64,000 bases of DNA from Archangium gephyra (GCF_001027285.1 NZ_CP011509.1:5852501-5916500), one strand, 5' to 3'. Shown: positions 16,115 to 24,364, numbered from the stretch's first letter. Numbers and translations: made by a program. Notes: generated by a model not told the origin, from the letters alone.

Positions 16115-17989
16115 GTGTTTCGCACTCGCTTCCTTGCTGCCGCGCTGCTCGCCCTTCCCCTCGCCGCTTGCGAGGCCGACAACTCGCAGCTGCCCGAGGG
16201 CGCTCCGAAGTCCGACGTGGCCGCCGACTCGCTCGGTGATGTGAAGGCCGCGCTCGCCGCACTGCCCTCCGCCGAGGTCGCTGGCACCAACGACGACGGC
16301 GTTCCCTTCATGCTCAAGGGCAACCTGGACAACGCGAACGGCCTGCAGGGCATCGCCGCGGCCTTCCGCCTTGAGGCCTCCGACCTCGTGATGAAGCGCA
16401 CGACGGTGGACGAGCAGGGCAACACGCACATCCGCTACGGCCAGACCAAGAACGGCCTGCCGGTGTTCGGTGGCGAGCTCATCATCCACAAGGATCCGAG
16501 CGGCAAGATCTTCATGGCCAACGGCTCGGCCCGTGACGGCGAGCTCGTCCCGGCCAAGGCCCGCATCTCCGGCGAGGCCGCCAAGGCCGCCGCCCTGGAC
16601 AACACCGTGGGCCGCCACATCGCCACCGAGGGCGATGCCCGCCTGATGTACGTGCGGTCCGAGAAGGACAGCCGCCTGAAGCTGGTCTACGAGGTGGTGG
16701 TGACGGGCGAGGGCCTGGACCTGCCCATCCGTGACCACGTGTTCGTCAACGCCCTGACGGGCGGCGTCGAGCTGGTCACCACGGACATCCACTCGGCGCT
16801 CAACCGCGCGGTGTACTCGGCCAACAACGGCACGTCGCTGCCCGGTACGCTCAAGCGCTCCGAGGGTGGCGCGGCCACCGGCGACACCCACGTGGACGAG
16901 AACTACAACCACCTGGGCACCACCTACAACTGCTACAGCGTGAACTTCGGCCGCGACTCGTACAACGCCGCGGGCGCGCAGCTGAAGAGCACGGTGCACT
17001 ACAGCACCAACTACACCAACGCCTACTGGAACGGCACCCAGATGGTGTACGGCGACAGCAACGGCGTGGACTCCGCGCCCCTGGGCAAGTCGCTGGACGT
17101 GACGGTGCACGAGCTGACGCACGCGGTGACCAGCTCCGAGTCCAACCTCACCTACTCCAACGAGTCGGGCGCCCTCAACGAGGGCCTGAGCGACATCTTC
17201 GGCGCCTACTGCGAGTCGTGGAACCGCGGCTGGGTGGTGGACGCGGCGGTGTGGAAGGTCGGCGACGACGTGTGGACGCCGGGCACCGCGGGTGACGCGC
17301 TCCGCTACATGAACAACCCCACGCAGGACGGCTCGTCGAAGGACTACTACCCCACGCGCTACACGGGGACGTCCGACAACGGCGGCGTGCACTGGAACTC
17401 GGGCATCGCCAACCTGGCGTTCGTGCTGCTGACCCAGGGCGGTACGCACCCGCGCGCCGTGACCACCACGCAGGTGACGGGCATCGGCATCCAGAAGGCC
17501 GGCGCCATCTTCTACCGCGCCAACCGTGACCTCTTCACGGCCTCCACCACCTTCGCCCAGGCGAAGACGTACACGGAGACGGCCGCCGAGCAGCTCTACG
17601 GCACCGGCGCGGCGGAGAAGACCTCGGTTGGCCAGGCCTGGACGGCCGTGGGCGTGGGCGCCTCGACGCCTCCCCCGACGGCCACCGCGCTGACCAACGG
17701 CGTGGCCCTGCTCAGCCAGTCGGCCTCCACGGGCGCCGAGAAGCACTACTACCTGGACGTGCCGGTCTCGCGCGCTTCCTCCTTCGTGTCCAGCGGTGGC
17801 ACGGGTGACGCCGACCTCTACGTCCGCATCGGTGCGGCGCCCACCACGACCTCGTACAACTGCCGTCCGTACCTGAGCGGCAACAACGAGACGTGCAACA
17901 TCGCCGCGCAGACCACGGCCCAGCGCATGTACGTCATGCTCCGCGCCTACAGCACCTTCTCGGGCGTCTCGATCAAGGGCACGTACTAA
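16115..17989 (+). CDS. M4 family (thermolysin-type) metalloprotease
   Basis: A 624-residue secreted protease. The GTG start has AGGAGG nine bases upstream. The signal ends in LAAC (lipobox, C19), so the precursor may be lipidated before processing. Residues about 65-225 are an FTP/PepSY-type propeptide (NTHIRYGQTKNGLPVFGGEL). The catalytic domain carries HELTH at 332-336 with E333 as base and E356 in NEGLSD as third zinc ligand; VHWNSGIANLAF is the usual later M4 block. The last 95 residues form a pre-peptidase C-terminal (PPC) beta domain, normally removed after export. Its role is probably extracellular protein digestion during predation. It is single-gene, with a terminator right after it and complex repeats upstream. 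Confidence 0.93.
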   Translation: MFRTRFLAAALLALPLAACEADNSQLPEGAPKSDVAADSLGDVKAALAALPSAEVAGTNDDGVPFMLKGNLDNANGLQGIAAAFRLEASDLVMKRTTVDEQGNTHIRYGQTKNGLPVFGGELIIHKDPSGKIFMANGSARDGELVPAKARISGEAAKAAALDNTVGRHIATEGDARLMYVRSEKDSRLKLVYEVVVTGEGLDLPIRDHVFVNALTGGVELVTTDIHSALNRAVYSANNGTSLPGTLKRSEGGAATGDTHVDENYNHLGTTYNCYSVNFGRDSYNAAGAQLKSTVHYSTNYTNAYWNGTQMVYGDSNGVDSAPLGKSLDVTVHELTHAVTSSESNLTYSNESGALNEGLSDIFGAYCESWNRGWVVDAAVWKVGDDVWTPGTAGDALRYMNNPTQDGSSKDYYPTRYTGTSDNGGVHWNSGIANLAFVLLTQGGTHPRAVTTTQVTGIGIQKAGAIFYRANRDLFTASTTFAQAKTYTETAAEQLYGTGAAEKTSVGQAWTAVGVGASTPPPTATALTNGVALLSQSASTGAEKHYYLDVPVSRASSFVSSGGTGDADLYVRIGAAPTTTSYNCRPYLSGNNETCNIAAQTTAQRMYVMLRAYSTFSGVSIKGTY

Positions 17990-18023
17990 GCCCTGGTTCG
18001 CTGAACCCGGAGTGAGCTGAACG

Positions 18024-18061
18024 GCCCCTGGGAGGCACTGCCTCCCGGGGGTTTCGTCTTT
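18024..18061 (+). terminator. Terminator of the M4 protease gene
   Basis: A GGGAGGCA / TGCCTCCC stem, extended by outer C-G pairs around one bulge, with a two-base loop and followed by GTTTCGTCTTT. It lies 35 bp after the stop codon. Confidence 0.75.
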
Positions 18062-18106
18062 GCGGGCTTCCCGTATGGCCAGGAAGGGTGTAGTGGCGCT
18101 GCCCGT

Positions 18107-18928
18107 ATGGTTGCCCCTCGCCCCCTGCGCCACGCGGACCTCTCCCGGGTGGAAGCGGTCTTCACGGATGTCGACGGTACCCTCACCAGCTCGCACCAGC
18201 TGCGCTCCACGACCGTGCGGGCGCTCGAGCACCTGGGGGAGGCCGGCCTCAAGCTGGTGCTGGTGACGGGCCGCCCGGCTGGTTGGGGCGAGGCGTGGGC
18301 CCGCACGCTGCCGGTGGACGGGGTCATCGTGGAGAACGGGGGCCTGTTCTTCCTGCGGGGGCCGAAGGGCAAGCTGCGCAAGGTGTACGCCGAGTCCCCG
18401 CGCGTCCGGGAGCCGAACCGCCGGCGGCTGCAGGCGGAGGTGGCGGCGGTGCTGCGGCAGGTCCCCGGGGCGCGCCTGTCCATGGACAGCGCCTTCACGG
18501 AGGTGGACCTGGCCGTGGACTACAACGAGGAGGCGCGGCTGGGCGAGCAGGGGGCCGAGCGGATTGAAGCCCTGCTGCGGGCGCGGGGGGTGACGGCGGT
18601 GCGCTCGTCGGTGCACATCAACTGTTGGCTGGGGCGTTTCGACAAGCTGTCGGCGGTGAAGCGCTTCCTGAAGCTCGCCTGGGGCCTGCGGCTGGAGCCG
18701 GGGGATGGGCGCTTCGTGTATGCCGGGGATAGCTTCAATGATGCCCCGATGTTTGGAGGGTTCGCCCTGAGTGTCGGGGTGGCCAACGTGAGGCGGGTGT
18801 TGGATCGCATCGACACGCCGCCAGCCTTCATCACCCGGGCGGAGGAGGGGCGGGGCTTCGAGGAGCTCGCCCGAGCCATTGTCGCCCAACGGGCCCGCCG
18901 GGCCCCTCGCCGAGGAGTGGGAGCGTGA
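18107..18928 (+). CDS. HAD-superfamily phosphatase, type IIB
   Basis: A 273-residue HAD hydrolase. Motif I is FTDVDGTLT, motif II VLVTGRP, the conserved lysine lies in RFDKLSAVKRF and motif IV is YAGDSFNDAPMF. The large insertion between motifs II and III is the type IIB (Cof-like) cap, found in sugar phosphatases such as mannosyl-3-phosphoglycerate phosphatase. Substrate cannot be read from the sequence. Its stop overlaps the start of the methyltransferase gene (GTGA), so the two are coupled, although a shared pathway is not obvious. Confidence 0.88.
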   Translation: MVAPRPLRHADLSRVEAVFTDVDGTLTSSHQLRSTTVRALEHLGEAGLKLVLVTGRPAGWGEAWARTLPVDGVIVENGGLFFLRGPKGKLRKVYAESPRVREPNRRRLQAEVAAVLRQVPGARLSMDSAFTEVDLAVDYNEEARLGEQGAERIEALLRARGVTAVRSSVHINCWLGRFDKLSAVKRFLKLAWGLRLEPGDGRFVYAGDSFNDAPMFGGFALSVGVANVRRVLDRIDTPPAFITRAEEGRGFEELARAIVAQRARRAPRRGVGA

Positions 18929-20121
18929 ACGTCGTGAAGCTGGAGCTGGCCCCGGGGTTGGGCCGTCACCTGCGCGCGGGACACCCGTGGGTCTTCCGCA
19001 AGGCGCTGGACAAGGTGCCGAAGATTCCCCCCGGCAGCGTGGTGGACCTGGCGGAGAACGGGAAGTTCGTGGCGCGCGGGTATTTCGATCCGCACTCGGC
19101 CATCGCGGTGCGGGTGTTGACGCGCAACCCGCGGCAGAACATCGACGCGGCCTTCTTCGCGCAGCGGGTGAAGCAGGCACTGGCCGAGCGGCGTTCGCTG
19201 ATCGATCTGACGGACACGGACAGCTTCCGGTTGATCCACGGCGAGGGGGACGGGCTGCCGGGCGTGGTGGTGGACCTGTATGGCCGGTACGCGGTGCTGA
19301 AGCTGTACTCGGCGGGGCTCACGCCGTACCGGGGGCTGATCGTCGAGGCGCTGAAGGCGGCGGTGCCGGAGCTGAAGGGGATCCTGGGCCGGGACGAGGT
19401 GGGCCGGGACGACGCGGAGGAGGACGAGGGGCGGGGGGCGGGGCGGATGCTGTGGGGGGAGAAGGCGCCGGAGGTGTTGGAGATCCTCGAGCGGGGGGCG
19501 AAGTTCGGGGTGGACGCATGGCGGGGGCAGAAGACGGGCTTCTTCCTGGACCAGCGGGAGAACCGGTACCTCATCCGGCGGCTGGCGAAGGGGAGGGACG
19601 TGCTGAACTGCTTCTGCTTCAGCGGCGGGTTCTCGGTGAACGCGGCGCTGGGCGGGGCCAAGAGCGTGTTCTCGGTGGACCTGGATCCGGATGCGATCGC
19701 GCTGGCGCGGGAGAACTTCACGCGCAACGGGCTGCCGGCGGAGAAGCACGACTTCCTGGCGGCGGACGTGTTCAAGCTGCTGGCGTCCTTCCGGGAGGAG
19801 GGGAGGACGTTCGATCTGATCATCCTGGACCCGCCGGCGTTCGCGAAGAGCCAGAAGGCGGTGCAGGCGGCGATCGACGGGTATGCGTCGCTGAACCGTC
19901 AGGCGCTGGGGCTGTTGAGGCCCGGGGGCCTGCTGGCGACGGCGTCGTGCTCGGCGCGCGTGGGCGCGGATGACTTCATGGGCGCGGTGAAGGAGGCGGC
20001 CTTCAAGGCGGGAGTGGACCTGGCGATGGTGGAGGAGCGCTACCAGCCGCCGGACCATCCGATCCGGCTCCAGTTCCCCGAGGGCCGCTACCTGAAGTTC
20101 TACGTGATGGTGGCGGTGTAG
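18925..20121 (+). CDS. rlmI: Class I rRNA methyltransferase, RlmI-like
   Basis: A 398-residue protein with the RlmI/RlmK layout: an N-terminal PUA RNA-binding domain (HPWVFRKAL ... GSVVDLAENGKFVARGYFD), a central region with FRLIHGEGDGLPG, then a SAM-binding Rossmann domain (LNCFCFSGGFSVNAA, VDLDPDAI). Motif IV is LILDPPAFAKS and the probable catalytic cysteine lies in ATASCSARVG. RlmI in E. coli makes m5C1962 in 23S rRNA; the exact site here is inferred. The GTG start overlaps the HAD phosphatase stop. Cytoplasmic. Confidence 0.85.
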   Translation: MNVVKLELAPGLGRHLRAGHPWVFRKALDKVPKIPPGSVVDLAENGKFVARGYFDPHSAIAVRVLTRNPRQNIDAAFFAQRVKQALAERRSLIDLTDTDSFRLIHGEGDGLPGVVVDLYGRYAVLKLYSAGLTPYRGLIVEALKAAVPELKGILGRDEVGRDDAEEDEGRGAGRMLWGEKAPEVLEILERGAKFGVDAWRGQKTGFFLDQRENRYLIRRLAKGRDVLNCFCFSGGFSVNAALGGAKSVFSVDLDPDAIALARENFTRNGLPAEKHDFLAADVFKLLASFREEGRTFDLIILDPPAFAKSQKAVQAAIDGYASLNRQALGLLRPGGLLATASCSARVGADDFMGAVKEAAFKAGVDLAMVEERYQPPDHPIRLQFPEGRYLKFYVMVAV

Positions 20122-20135
20122 CTGCCGCTGACTTG

Positions 20136-20153
20136 GGGCCCGTGCGCGGGCCC
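20136..20153. terminator. Compact convergent terminator hairpin
   Basis: A seven-base-pair stem (GGGCCCG / CGGGCCC) with a four-base loop sits between the convergent rlmI-like and DUF4261 genes. It is symmetrical enough to work on both strands. Confidence 0.5.
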
Positions 20154-20187
20154 TACCACTTCTCTGCGTTTCCGGCCGTGTCTGACC

Positions 20188-20988
20188 TCACAGTTCGATC
20201 CGGTACACGGTGCGGGATGGTTCGACAGCGGAGGGCACGTGGCGGATGCGGAAGCGCTCCTGTGCCGAGAGTCCGATGGTGTCCCCGTCTTTGAGCACTG
20301 GACCGTGATCGAGCAGGTAGTGGGCGAAGTTGAAGGCCCGGTCCACCAGCGTCGCGGGCTTCTCGCGGAGTGCCACCAGCTCCAGCTCCATGAATCCGAA
20401 GGAGCGCATGCCCGAGGTGGCGAGCGTGAAGGTGCCGTCCGGGTTGCGCGAGAGTTGGAAGGCCAGCCACAGGTAGAGGGGCAGCCGCTCGCGCGAGGTC
20501 CGCTTCGCCTCCTCGACGAAGTCGTCTGGTGCGTTCACCACCGGCCCTTCCCCCCAATACACGCCGCTGGCATCGGTCGTGGAGGCCACCGCGGCCACCA
20601 CCCGCGTCAGCAACAGCATCGTCGCGATGCGATCCATCCCCGGGGCGAGCACGGCGACGAGGACGTGCGCCAGATGGGTCTTCAGCCTCTCGGTTGCCTC
20701 GGGCCAGTGCCAGGCGGCACGTGCCGGTCCCTCCAGGTCTCCCCAGGGAATGGGGGCGCGCATCAGCGTGAGGGTGACGGCCGCGCCGTCCAGCTCGAAG
20801 CTCAGCGTGTCCCCCTCCTGGCGGACCTCCTTCGCGCGTGGAAGCTCCGGCCAATTGTCCAGCAGAAAGGCCAGCAGCGCGCCCTCGGGCAATGGCCGTG
20901 CACGCTCGAGCGTCACCATCGCCAGCCCCAGGTTGCGCTGTGGCTTTGGCGCGTCCACTTCCACCGATTTCTTTCGGAAGAATCCCAT
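20188..20988 (-). CDS. DUF4261 domain-containing protein
   Basis: A 266-residue protein without signal peptide or membrane segments. It reads as a member of the DUF4261 family: an N-terminal LGLAMVTLERA block, central ASGVYWGEGPVV and a C-terminal GMRSFGFMELEL block. The family has no assigned function and is often found near effector or secretion genes. The gene is monocistronic on the minus strand, convergent with rlmI-like and 182 bp from the first HEPN module. Confidence 0.7.
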   Translation of the reverse strand: MGFFRKKSVEVDAPKPQRNLGLAMVTLERARPLPEGALLAFLLDNWPELPRAKEVRQEGDTLSFELDGAAVTLTLMRAPIPWGDLEGPARAAWHWPEATERLKTHLAHVLVAVLAPGMDRIATMLLLTRVVAAVASTTDASGVYWGEGPVVNAPDDFVEEAKRTSRERLPLYLWLAFQLSRNPDGTFTLATSGMRSFGFMELELVALREKPATLVDRAFNFAHYLLDHGPVLKDGDTIGLSAQERFRIRHVPSAVEPSRTVYRIEL

Positions 20989-21170
20989 CCGTCCTCCTCG
21001 TGTTCCGCGCCGCGAGCCCTCACCGCGGAGACACTCACGGGCCCGGCCTTATAGCCCACCCACGGCGAGGCGCGCTCTGGAGTCGAGGACCAGGTGACCG
21101 CGCGAGTGGGAGCGGCCGACCCCATGTCGGAGGTGGGTGTTAGGGATGGGAGGCGTGGAGGGGAAGGGCG

Positions 21171-21548
21171 ATGGAGCGGAAGGCGTGGGAGAACCTGGCG
21201 GCGGCGCGTGTGCTTCTGGAGATCGAGGATCCGTGCCCCAACGCGGCGGCCTCGCGGGCGTACTACGCGGCCTACCATGCGTGCTGGCAGGCGATGAACG
21301 AAGCGGGTATCCCTACTCCAGAAGTCAGGCCGGGTGTATATTACTTCTTGCATGACCCTCTGCCTGGAGATGCCATCGAGGCAGGTGTGCTCGATAGGCA
21401 GGCGGGCAGGGCGTTGAGGTGGTTGGCCGAGCTGAGAGTCGTCGCGGACTACCTTGGGGATGAGTTGACGGTGGAACTGGTGAGAAGGGCGCTGGAGAAA
21501 GCCACGGCTTTCGTCCAGCGGCTGCTGGGCGAGGAGCCGATATGGTGA
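21171..21548 (+). CDS. HEPN-domain protein, copy 1
   Basis: A 125-residue HEPN-family protein. The segment AAASRAYYAAYHACW contains R29-x6-H36, the Rx4-6H motif that forms the RNase active site in HEPN toxins. HEPN genes usually pair with a minimal nucleotidyltransferase (MNT) antitoxin; here the partner is different. Its last seven bases overlap the start of the partner gene. Compared with copy 2 (22486-22863), residues 1-60 are almost identical while residues 61-118 differ strongly; both end in LGEEPIW. This suggests a conserved nuclease half and a diversified half. Possible toxin, antiviral or abortive nuclease; not proven. Confidence 0.85.
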   Translation: MERKAWENLAAARVLLEIEDPCPNAAASRAYYAAYHACWQAMNEAGIPTPEVRPGVYYFLHDPLPGDAIEAGVLDRQAGRALRWLAELRVVADYLGDELTVELVRRALEKATAFVQRLLGEEPIW

Positions 21549-21862
21549 GCGAACGGGAAGAAATCCGGCGCAAGGTAATGGAGGCCGTGGGGGGGAGACC
21601 CGTGAGGTGGACGGATCATCGGACCACGAAGGGCGACTTCCCGGGGCGCGATTGGGCGCTGGAGATCTTCGACGTGCCCTTTGATGAGCAGGAGGAGCTC
21701 CATGGCCGTCTGTTCGACGAGTTCTACCTGCCGCTCTATCAAGAGAAGCGGCTGGCGCTCACCCTCCTCTTCCACACCCCCGAGAACACGGATCGCTACT
21801 ACGCCTGGGTCCGAGATGAGCACGCGGCGGAGCGGGCGGGAGCGGCACGCGCCACTCCCTGA
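21542..21862 (+). CDS. HEPN partner protein, copy 1 (unknown family)
   Basis: A 106-residue protein beginning MVSEREEIRR, translated from an ATG inside the end of the HEPN gene. It lacks the GSxxxGxxxxxSD motif of MNT antitoxins. Conserved between copies are the N-terminal block VRWTDHRTTKGDF, GRDWALE(I/V)FDVP, and the C-terminal block LFHTPENTDRYYAWV. The middle (about residues 48-68) diverges and differs in length. By position it could be the antitoxin or a substrate or complex partner for the HEPN protein. No family recognised. Confidence 0.8.
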   Translation: MVSEREEIRRKVMEAVGGRPVRWTDHRTTKGDFPGRDWALEIFDVPFDEQEELHGRLFDEFYLPLYQEKRLALTLLFHTPENTDRYYAWVRDEHAAERAGAARATP

Positions 21863-21883
21863 TGCGATGCGGGAGCTCGTGCC

Positions 21884-22303
21884 TCAGCGCTTGAACACGC
21901 GCGAGGCCACGCGGTCCATCACCTCGTCACCCCACACGAGGCTTGCCTGGGTGAGGCGCTTCATGTCGTCGCGGAAGGCCGCCTCCGAGGGCACCGAGGC
22001 GTAGGTGCGGCTCAGGAAGAGGCTGTTGTTCTCGGTCTCGTAGTCCACCGCGCCACCGCCGGTGTCCGTGCCGGACTTCTCCTCGGCGCGGAAGCCCTCG
22101 AGGACGCCGGGCTTGGGGGGATCCCGGAACTTGTAGATGAGGGCGCTCGTCTCCAGCGTCTGCTTGTCCGCGTGGTACTCGAAGTAGAGCTGCGCGTTGC
22201 CGATCGCCGCTCCACCGAATCCCTGCGGGTTGAGGCCCTCGCTCGCCTGACCGAGGGATTTCATGAACGCCTGCACCAGTCGCTGCGCTTCGTCGCGGGT
22301 CAT
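21884..22303 (-). CDS. Small protein of unknown function between the HEPN copies
   Basis: A 139-residue minus-strand gene between the two plus-strand HEPN modules. The product has no signal peptide or membrane segment. The pattern of an N-terminal helix (RDEAQRLVQAFMKSLG), a beta-rich centre (AQLYFEYHADKQTLETSALI) and a C-terminal helix (AAFRDDMKRLTQASLVW) loosely recalls CesT/SycE-type secretion chaperones, but that is a weak resemblance. It has no second copy in the window, so it either entered between the duplicates or was retained there while its own copy was lost. Confidence 0.6.
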   Translation of the reverse strand: MTRDEAQRLVQAFMKSLGQASEGLNPQGFGGAAIGNAQLYFEYHADKQTLETSALIYKFRDPPKPGVLEGFRAEEKSGTDTGGGAVDYETENNSLFLSRTYASVPSEAAFRDDMKRLTQASLVWGDEVMDRVASRVFKR

Positions 22304-22485
22304 GGGTCCTCCGCCTCTCAGGAGGCGTCGTTCTTCCGGGCGGACGTTAGCAGCAGCCCGCCCGGCGTCGCGAGGAATGGTGGGGCCGAGAGGGCACCAG
22401 GCTCGCGGGTGACCGCTGGGGTGGGGACGGACGGCCCCATGTCAGAGGTGGGGGGTAGGAAGGAGGCAGGGGGAGGGGAAGGGCG

Positions 22486-22863
22486 ATGGAGCGGAAGGCG
22501 TGGGAGAACCTGGCGGCGGCGCGTGTGCTTCTGGACGTTGAGGATCCGTGTCCCAACGCGGCGGCTTCGCGGGCGTATTACGCGGCCTACCATGCGTGCT
22601 GGCATGCGATGAACGAAGCGGGTATCCCTACTCCAGAAGTCAGGCCGGGTATATATTACTTCCTGCATGAGCCTCTGGCCTATGAGGCATACAGGGCCGG
22701 GGTGCTCGACGATCAGACGAGTGAGGGGCTCTACGAACTGGTGCGGCTGCGAGTGTCCGCGGACTACCTCGAAGAGGAACTGACGGTTGCGCGTGCAAGG
22801 GAGGCACTGGAGAAGGCCATGGCCATCGTCCAGGGGGTGCTCGGGGAGGAGCCGATATGGTGA
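22486..22863 (+). CDS. HEPN-domain protein, copy 2
   Basis: A 125-residue paralog of the 21171 gene with the same R29-x6-H36 HEPN motif. The N-terminal 60 residues differ at only a handful of positions (such as LEIED versus LDVED and CWQ versus CWH). From residue 62 the two copies part (PLAYEAYRAGVLDDQTSEG here, PLPGDAIEAGVLDRQAGRA there), then rejoin at LGEEPIW. The same overlapping-start arrangement with the partner is kept. The retained active-site half argues that both copies are functional. Confidence 0.85.
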   Translation: MERKAWENLAAARVLLDVEDPCPNAAASRAYYAAYHACWHAMNEAGIPTPEVRPGIYYFLHEPLAYEAYRAGVLDDQTSEGLYELVRLRVSADYLEEELTVARAREALEKAMAIVQGVLGEEPIW

Positions 22864-23162
22864 ACGAACGTGAGGAGATCCGTCGGCAGGTGCGGGAGCT
22901 CGTTGGAGAGCGGCCCGTGCGGTGGACGGATCATCGGACCACGAAGGGGGACTTTTCGGGTCGGGACTGGGCCTTGGAGGTCTTCGACGTGCCCGATGCG
23001 GAGCAACGAGAACTCAGCCATCGTCTCTGGGGGTACTTGAAGAAGCTTTATGACGAAAAGCGCCTGGCGCTCCTCGTCCTCTTCCACACCCCCGAGAACA
23101 CGGATCGGTATTACGCGTGGGTCCGCCAGGAGCATGCGGCGGAGATGGCGGGAGCGACCTGA
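22857..23162 (+). CDS. HEPN partner protein, copy 2 (unknown family)
   Basis: A 101-residue paralog of the 21542 gene. It keeps VRWTDHRTTKGDF, GRDWALEVFDVP and LFHTPENTDRYYAWV. The middle reads EQRELSHRLWGYLKKLYDEK instead of EQEELHGRLFDEFYLPLYQEK. The stop lies one base before the start of the downstream lipoprotein gene, which is therefore probably read through from the same transcript. Role unknown; probably cognate to HEPN copy 2. Confidence 0.8.
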   Translation: MVNEREEIRRQVRELVGERPVRWTDHRTTKGDFSGRDWALEVFDVPDAEQRELSHRLWGYLKKLYDEKRLALLVLFHTPENTDRYYAWVRQEHAAEMAGAT

Positions 23163-23163
23163 C

Positions 23164-23682
23164 ATGAGAGAGCTGGGAATCGCGGCGATGCTCACCGTGC
23201 TCGCCGGTTGTGGGGGCGGAGACGAGATCCGGCGCTACCGCGTGGTGGTGGACCCCGCGCCGCTCTCGGCGCTGCCGGGCTCGTGCTACCGCGGCGGGAC
23301 GCCTCCGTCCTCCCGGGTGGAGGATCGCAACCTCTACCGGGACTTCACCTGGACCGTCTGGGAGGCCGGCAGCTCGGATCGCGCCTTCCTGGAGCTGGAC
23401 GCGCCCGAGGGGGGCTGGCGGCTGGGAGATGCCCCGCCGGTGCAGCTCTCCGGGGCCATCGCCGGCACTGGCGACTCCTTCTCGGCCGAGCGGGTGCAGG
23501 TGTCGGCCGACGGCCAGAAGCTCGAGTCCACCGCCCTGCGCATCGTCTTCGAGGACGTGGACACCATCTCCCGGGGCGTGGTGGAGCTCCAATCGAGCTG
23601 CGCCTCGTGCGCCGGAGGCAGTGCCCTGTCCTGCGAGGCCCGGCTGGCGTTTACCGCCCGGCAGGAAATTCTCCAGGAGTGA
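23164..23682 (+). CDS. Lipoprotein of unknown function
   Basis: A 172-residue product from the ATG at 23164, one base after the HEPN-partner stop. The signal is short and ends in the lipobox LAGC. The mature part has two cysteine pairs near the end (SSCASCAGG ... ALSCEAR) and one earlier (GSCYRGG), and reads as a beta-rich domain (RDFTWTVWEAG, PPVQLSGAIAGTGDSF). It probably belongs to a myxobacterial lipoprotein family with no assigned role. It is followed 39 bp later by a hydrolase gene. Confidence 0.75.
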   Translation: MRELGIAAMLTVLAGCGGGDEIRRYRVVVDPAPLSALPGSCYRGGTPPSSRVEDRNLYRDFTWTVWEAGSSDRAFLELDAPEGGWRLGDAPPVQLSGAIAGTGDSFSAERVQVSADGQKLESTALRIVFEDVDTISRGVVELQSSCASCAGGSALSCEARLAFTARQEILQE

Positions 23683-23721
23683 AGCACGCGGACACGCTCC
23701 GCGTTATCTTGAGCCCCGTCC

Positions 23722-24354
23722 ATGGTCCTCAAAGGTCAGTTCCTCGAGCGCTCCACGCTCATTCCCGTAGGCAGCGAGGTGATGGAGGGGGTGGCGCACC
23801 GGGGCGATGAGCGCCCTCCGCTGCTCGTCCTCCCACCCCGGCCCGAGGACGGCGGTGGCATGGATCATGTCATCGGCGCCGAGCTGGCCTTCGCCGCGGC
23901 GTCGGCCGGCCATCCGACCCTGCGTTTCAACTACCGGGGCGTGGGGGGCAGCCAGGGAGAGAGGGGCTCGGGCGAGGCGCTGCTCCAGGATGCCGGGGCC
24001 GCGTTGGGGGTGGTGCTGGAGAATGCCCACTCGCCCGCGGCGGCGGTGGCCGCGCTCCATGGCAGTGCCCGGGTCGCCCTCGAGCTCCGGGCGCACCATC
24101 CCGAGGTGGCGGGCCTGTGCCTGGTGAGCCCCCGGGCCGTCACGGCGCGGGAGCTGGCCGGGCTCGGCCGGGGGCTGCTGGTGGTGGTGGGCGAGCTGGA
24201 CACGACCCTGTCCCGGGCGGAGCTGGCCGAGGCGGTGGAGGCGGCGGGAGGCGAGCTGGTGGTGGTGGAAGGTGCCGGGGCCCATTTCCATCACGCCCTG
24301 CCCCTGGTGGGAAAAGCCGTACGCACCTGGCTGAAGATGCTGTCGGGCAAGTGA
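23722..24354 (+). CDS. Alpha/beta hydrolase with an atypical nucleophile elbow
   Basis: A 210-residue protein resembling the CocE/dienelactone-type short alpha/beta hydrolases: PLLVLPPRPEDGG near the N-terminus, FNYRGVGGSQGERG, then LHGSARVAL where GxSxG is expected, VVVGELDTTLS with the acid, and GAGAHFHHALP with the histidine. The elbow reads L-H-G-S-A-R instead of G-x-S-x-G, so activity as a normal esterase is uncertain. No signal peptide. It may be co-transcribed with the preceding lipoprotein gene. Confidence 0.8.
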   Translation: MVLKGQFLERSTLIPVGSEVMEGVAHRGDERPPLLVLPPRPEDGGGMDHVIGAELAFAAASAGHPTLRFNYRGVGGSQGERGSGEALLQDAGAALGVVLENAHSPAAAVAALHGSARVALELRAHHPEVAGLCLVSPRAVTARELAGLGRGLLVVVGELDTTLSRAELAEAVEAAGGELVVVEGAGAHFHHALPLVGKAVRTWLKMLSGK

Positions 24355-24364
24355 CCGGTGTCAC
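24351..24364. promoter_or_regulatory. GTGA-N6-TCAC dyad (Crp-like core)
   Basis: GTGACCGGTGTCAC overlaps the stop of the hydrolase gene and lies 130 bp upstream of the subtilase start. It shares GTGAC-N4-GTCAC with the 8229-8242 site. About one such eight-base match is expected by chance in 64 kb, so alone it is weak evidence. Confidence 0.25.

Larger units (their letters stand above)
21120..21862 (+). repeat. Direct repeat copy 1: HEPN module with its leader
   Basis: This segment is collinear with 22435-23162. The leader from CCCCATGTC to the HEPN start has the same 51-bp length in both copies, as do the HEPN genes (378 bp); the partner genes differ by 15 bp. The first 180 bp of the HEPN genes are nearly identical at DNA level. 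Confidence 0.85.
22435..23162 (+). repeat. Direct repeat copy 2: HEPN module with its leader
   Basis: This is the second copy of the segment at 21120-21862, in the same orientation and 1315 bp downstream. The leader and HEPN gene align without length change; the partner gene is 15 bp shorter. Confidence 0.85.

Noticed and set aside
15923-19180. A 1085-codon open frame on the minus strand opposite the M4 protease and HAD genes
   Set aside because: It is a third-position-GC shadow: the plus strand holds well-defined genes with catalytic motifs, and the minus frame reads as Arg/Gly/His/Pro-rich low-complexity sequence.
22857-23162. The HEPN partner as a minimal nucleotidyltransferase (MNT) antitoxin
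   Set aside because: Neither copy has the GSxxxGxxxxxSD motif or the usual acidic triad, so the common HEPN-MNT label does not fit.
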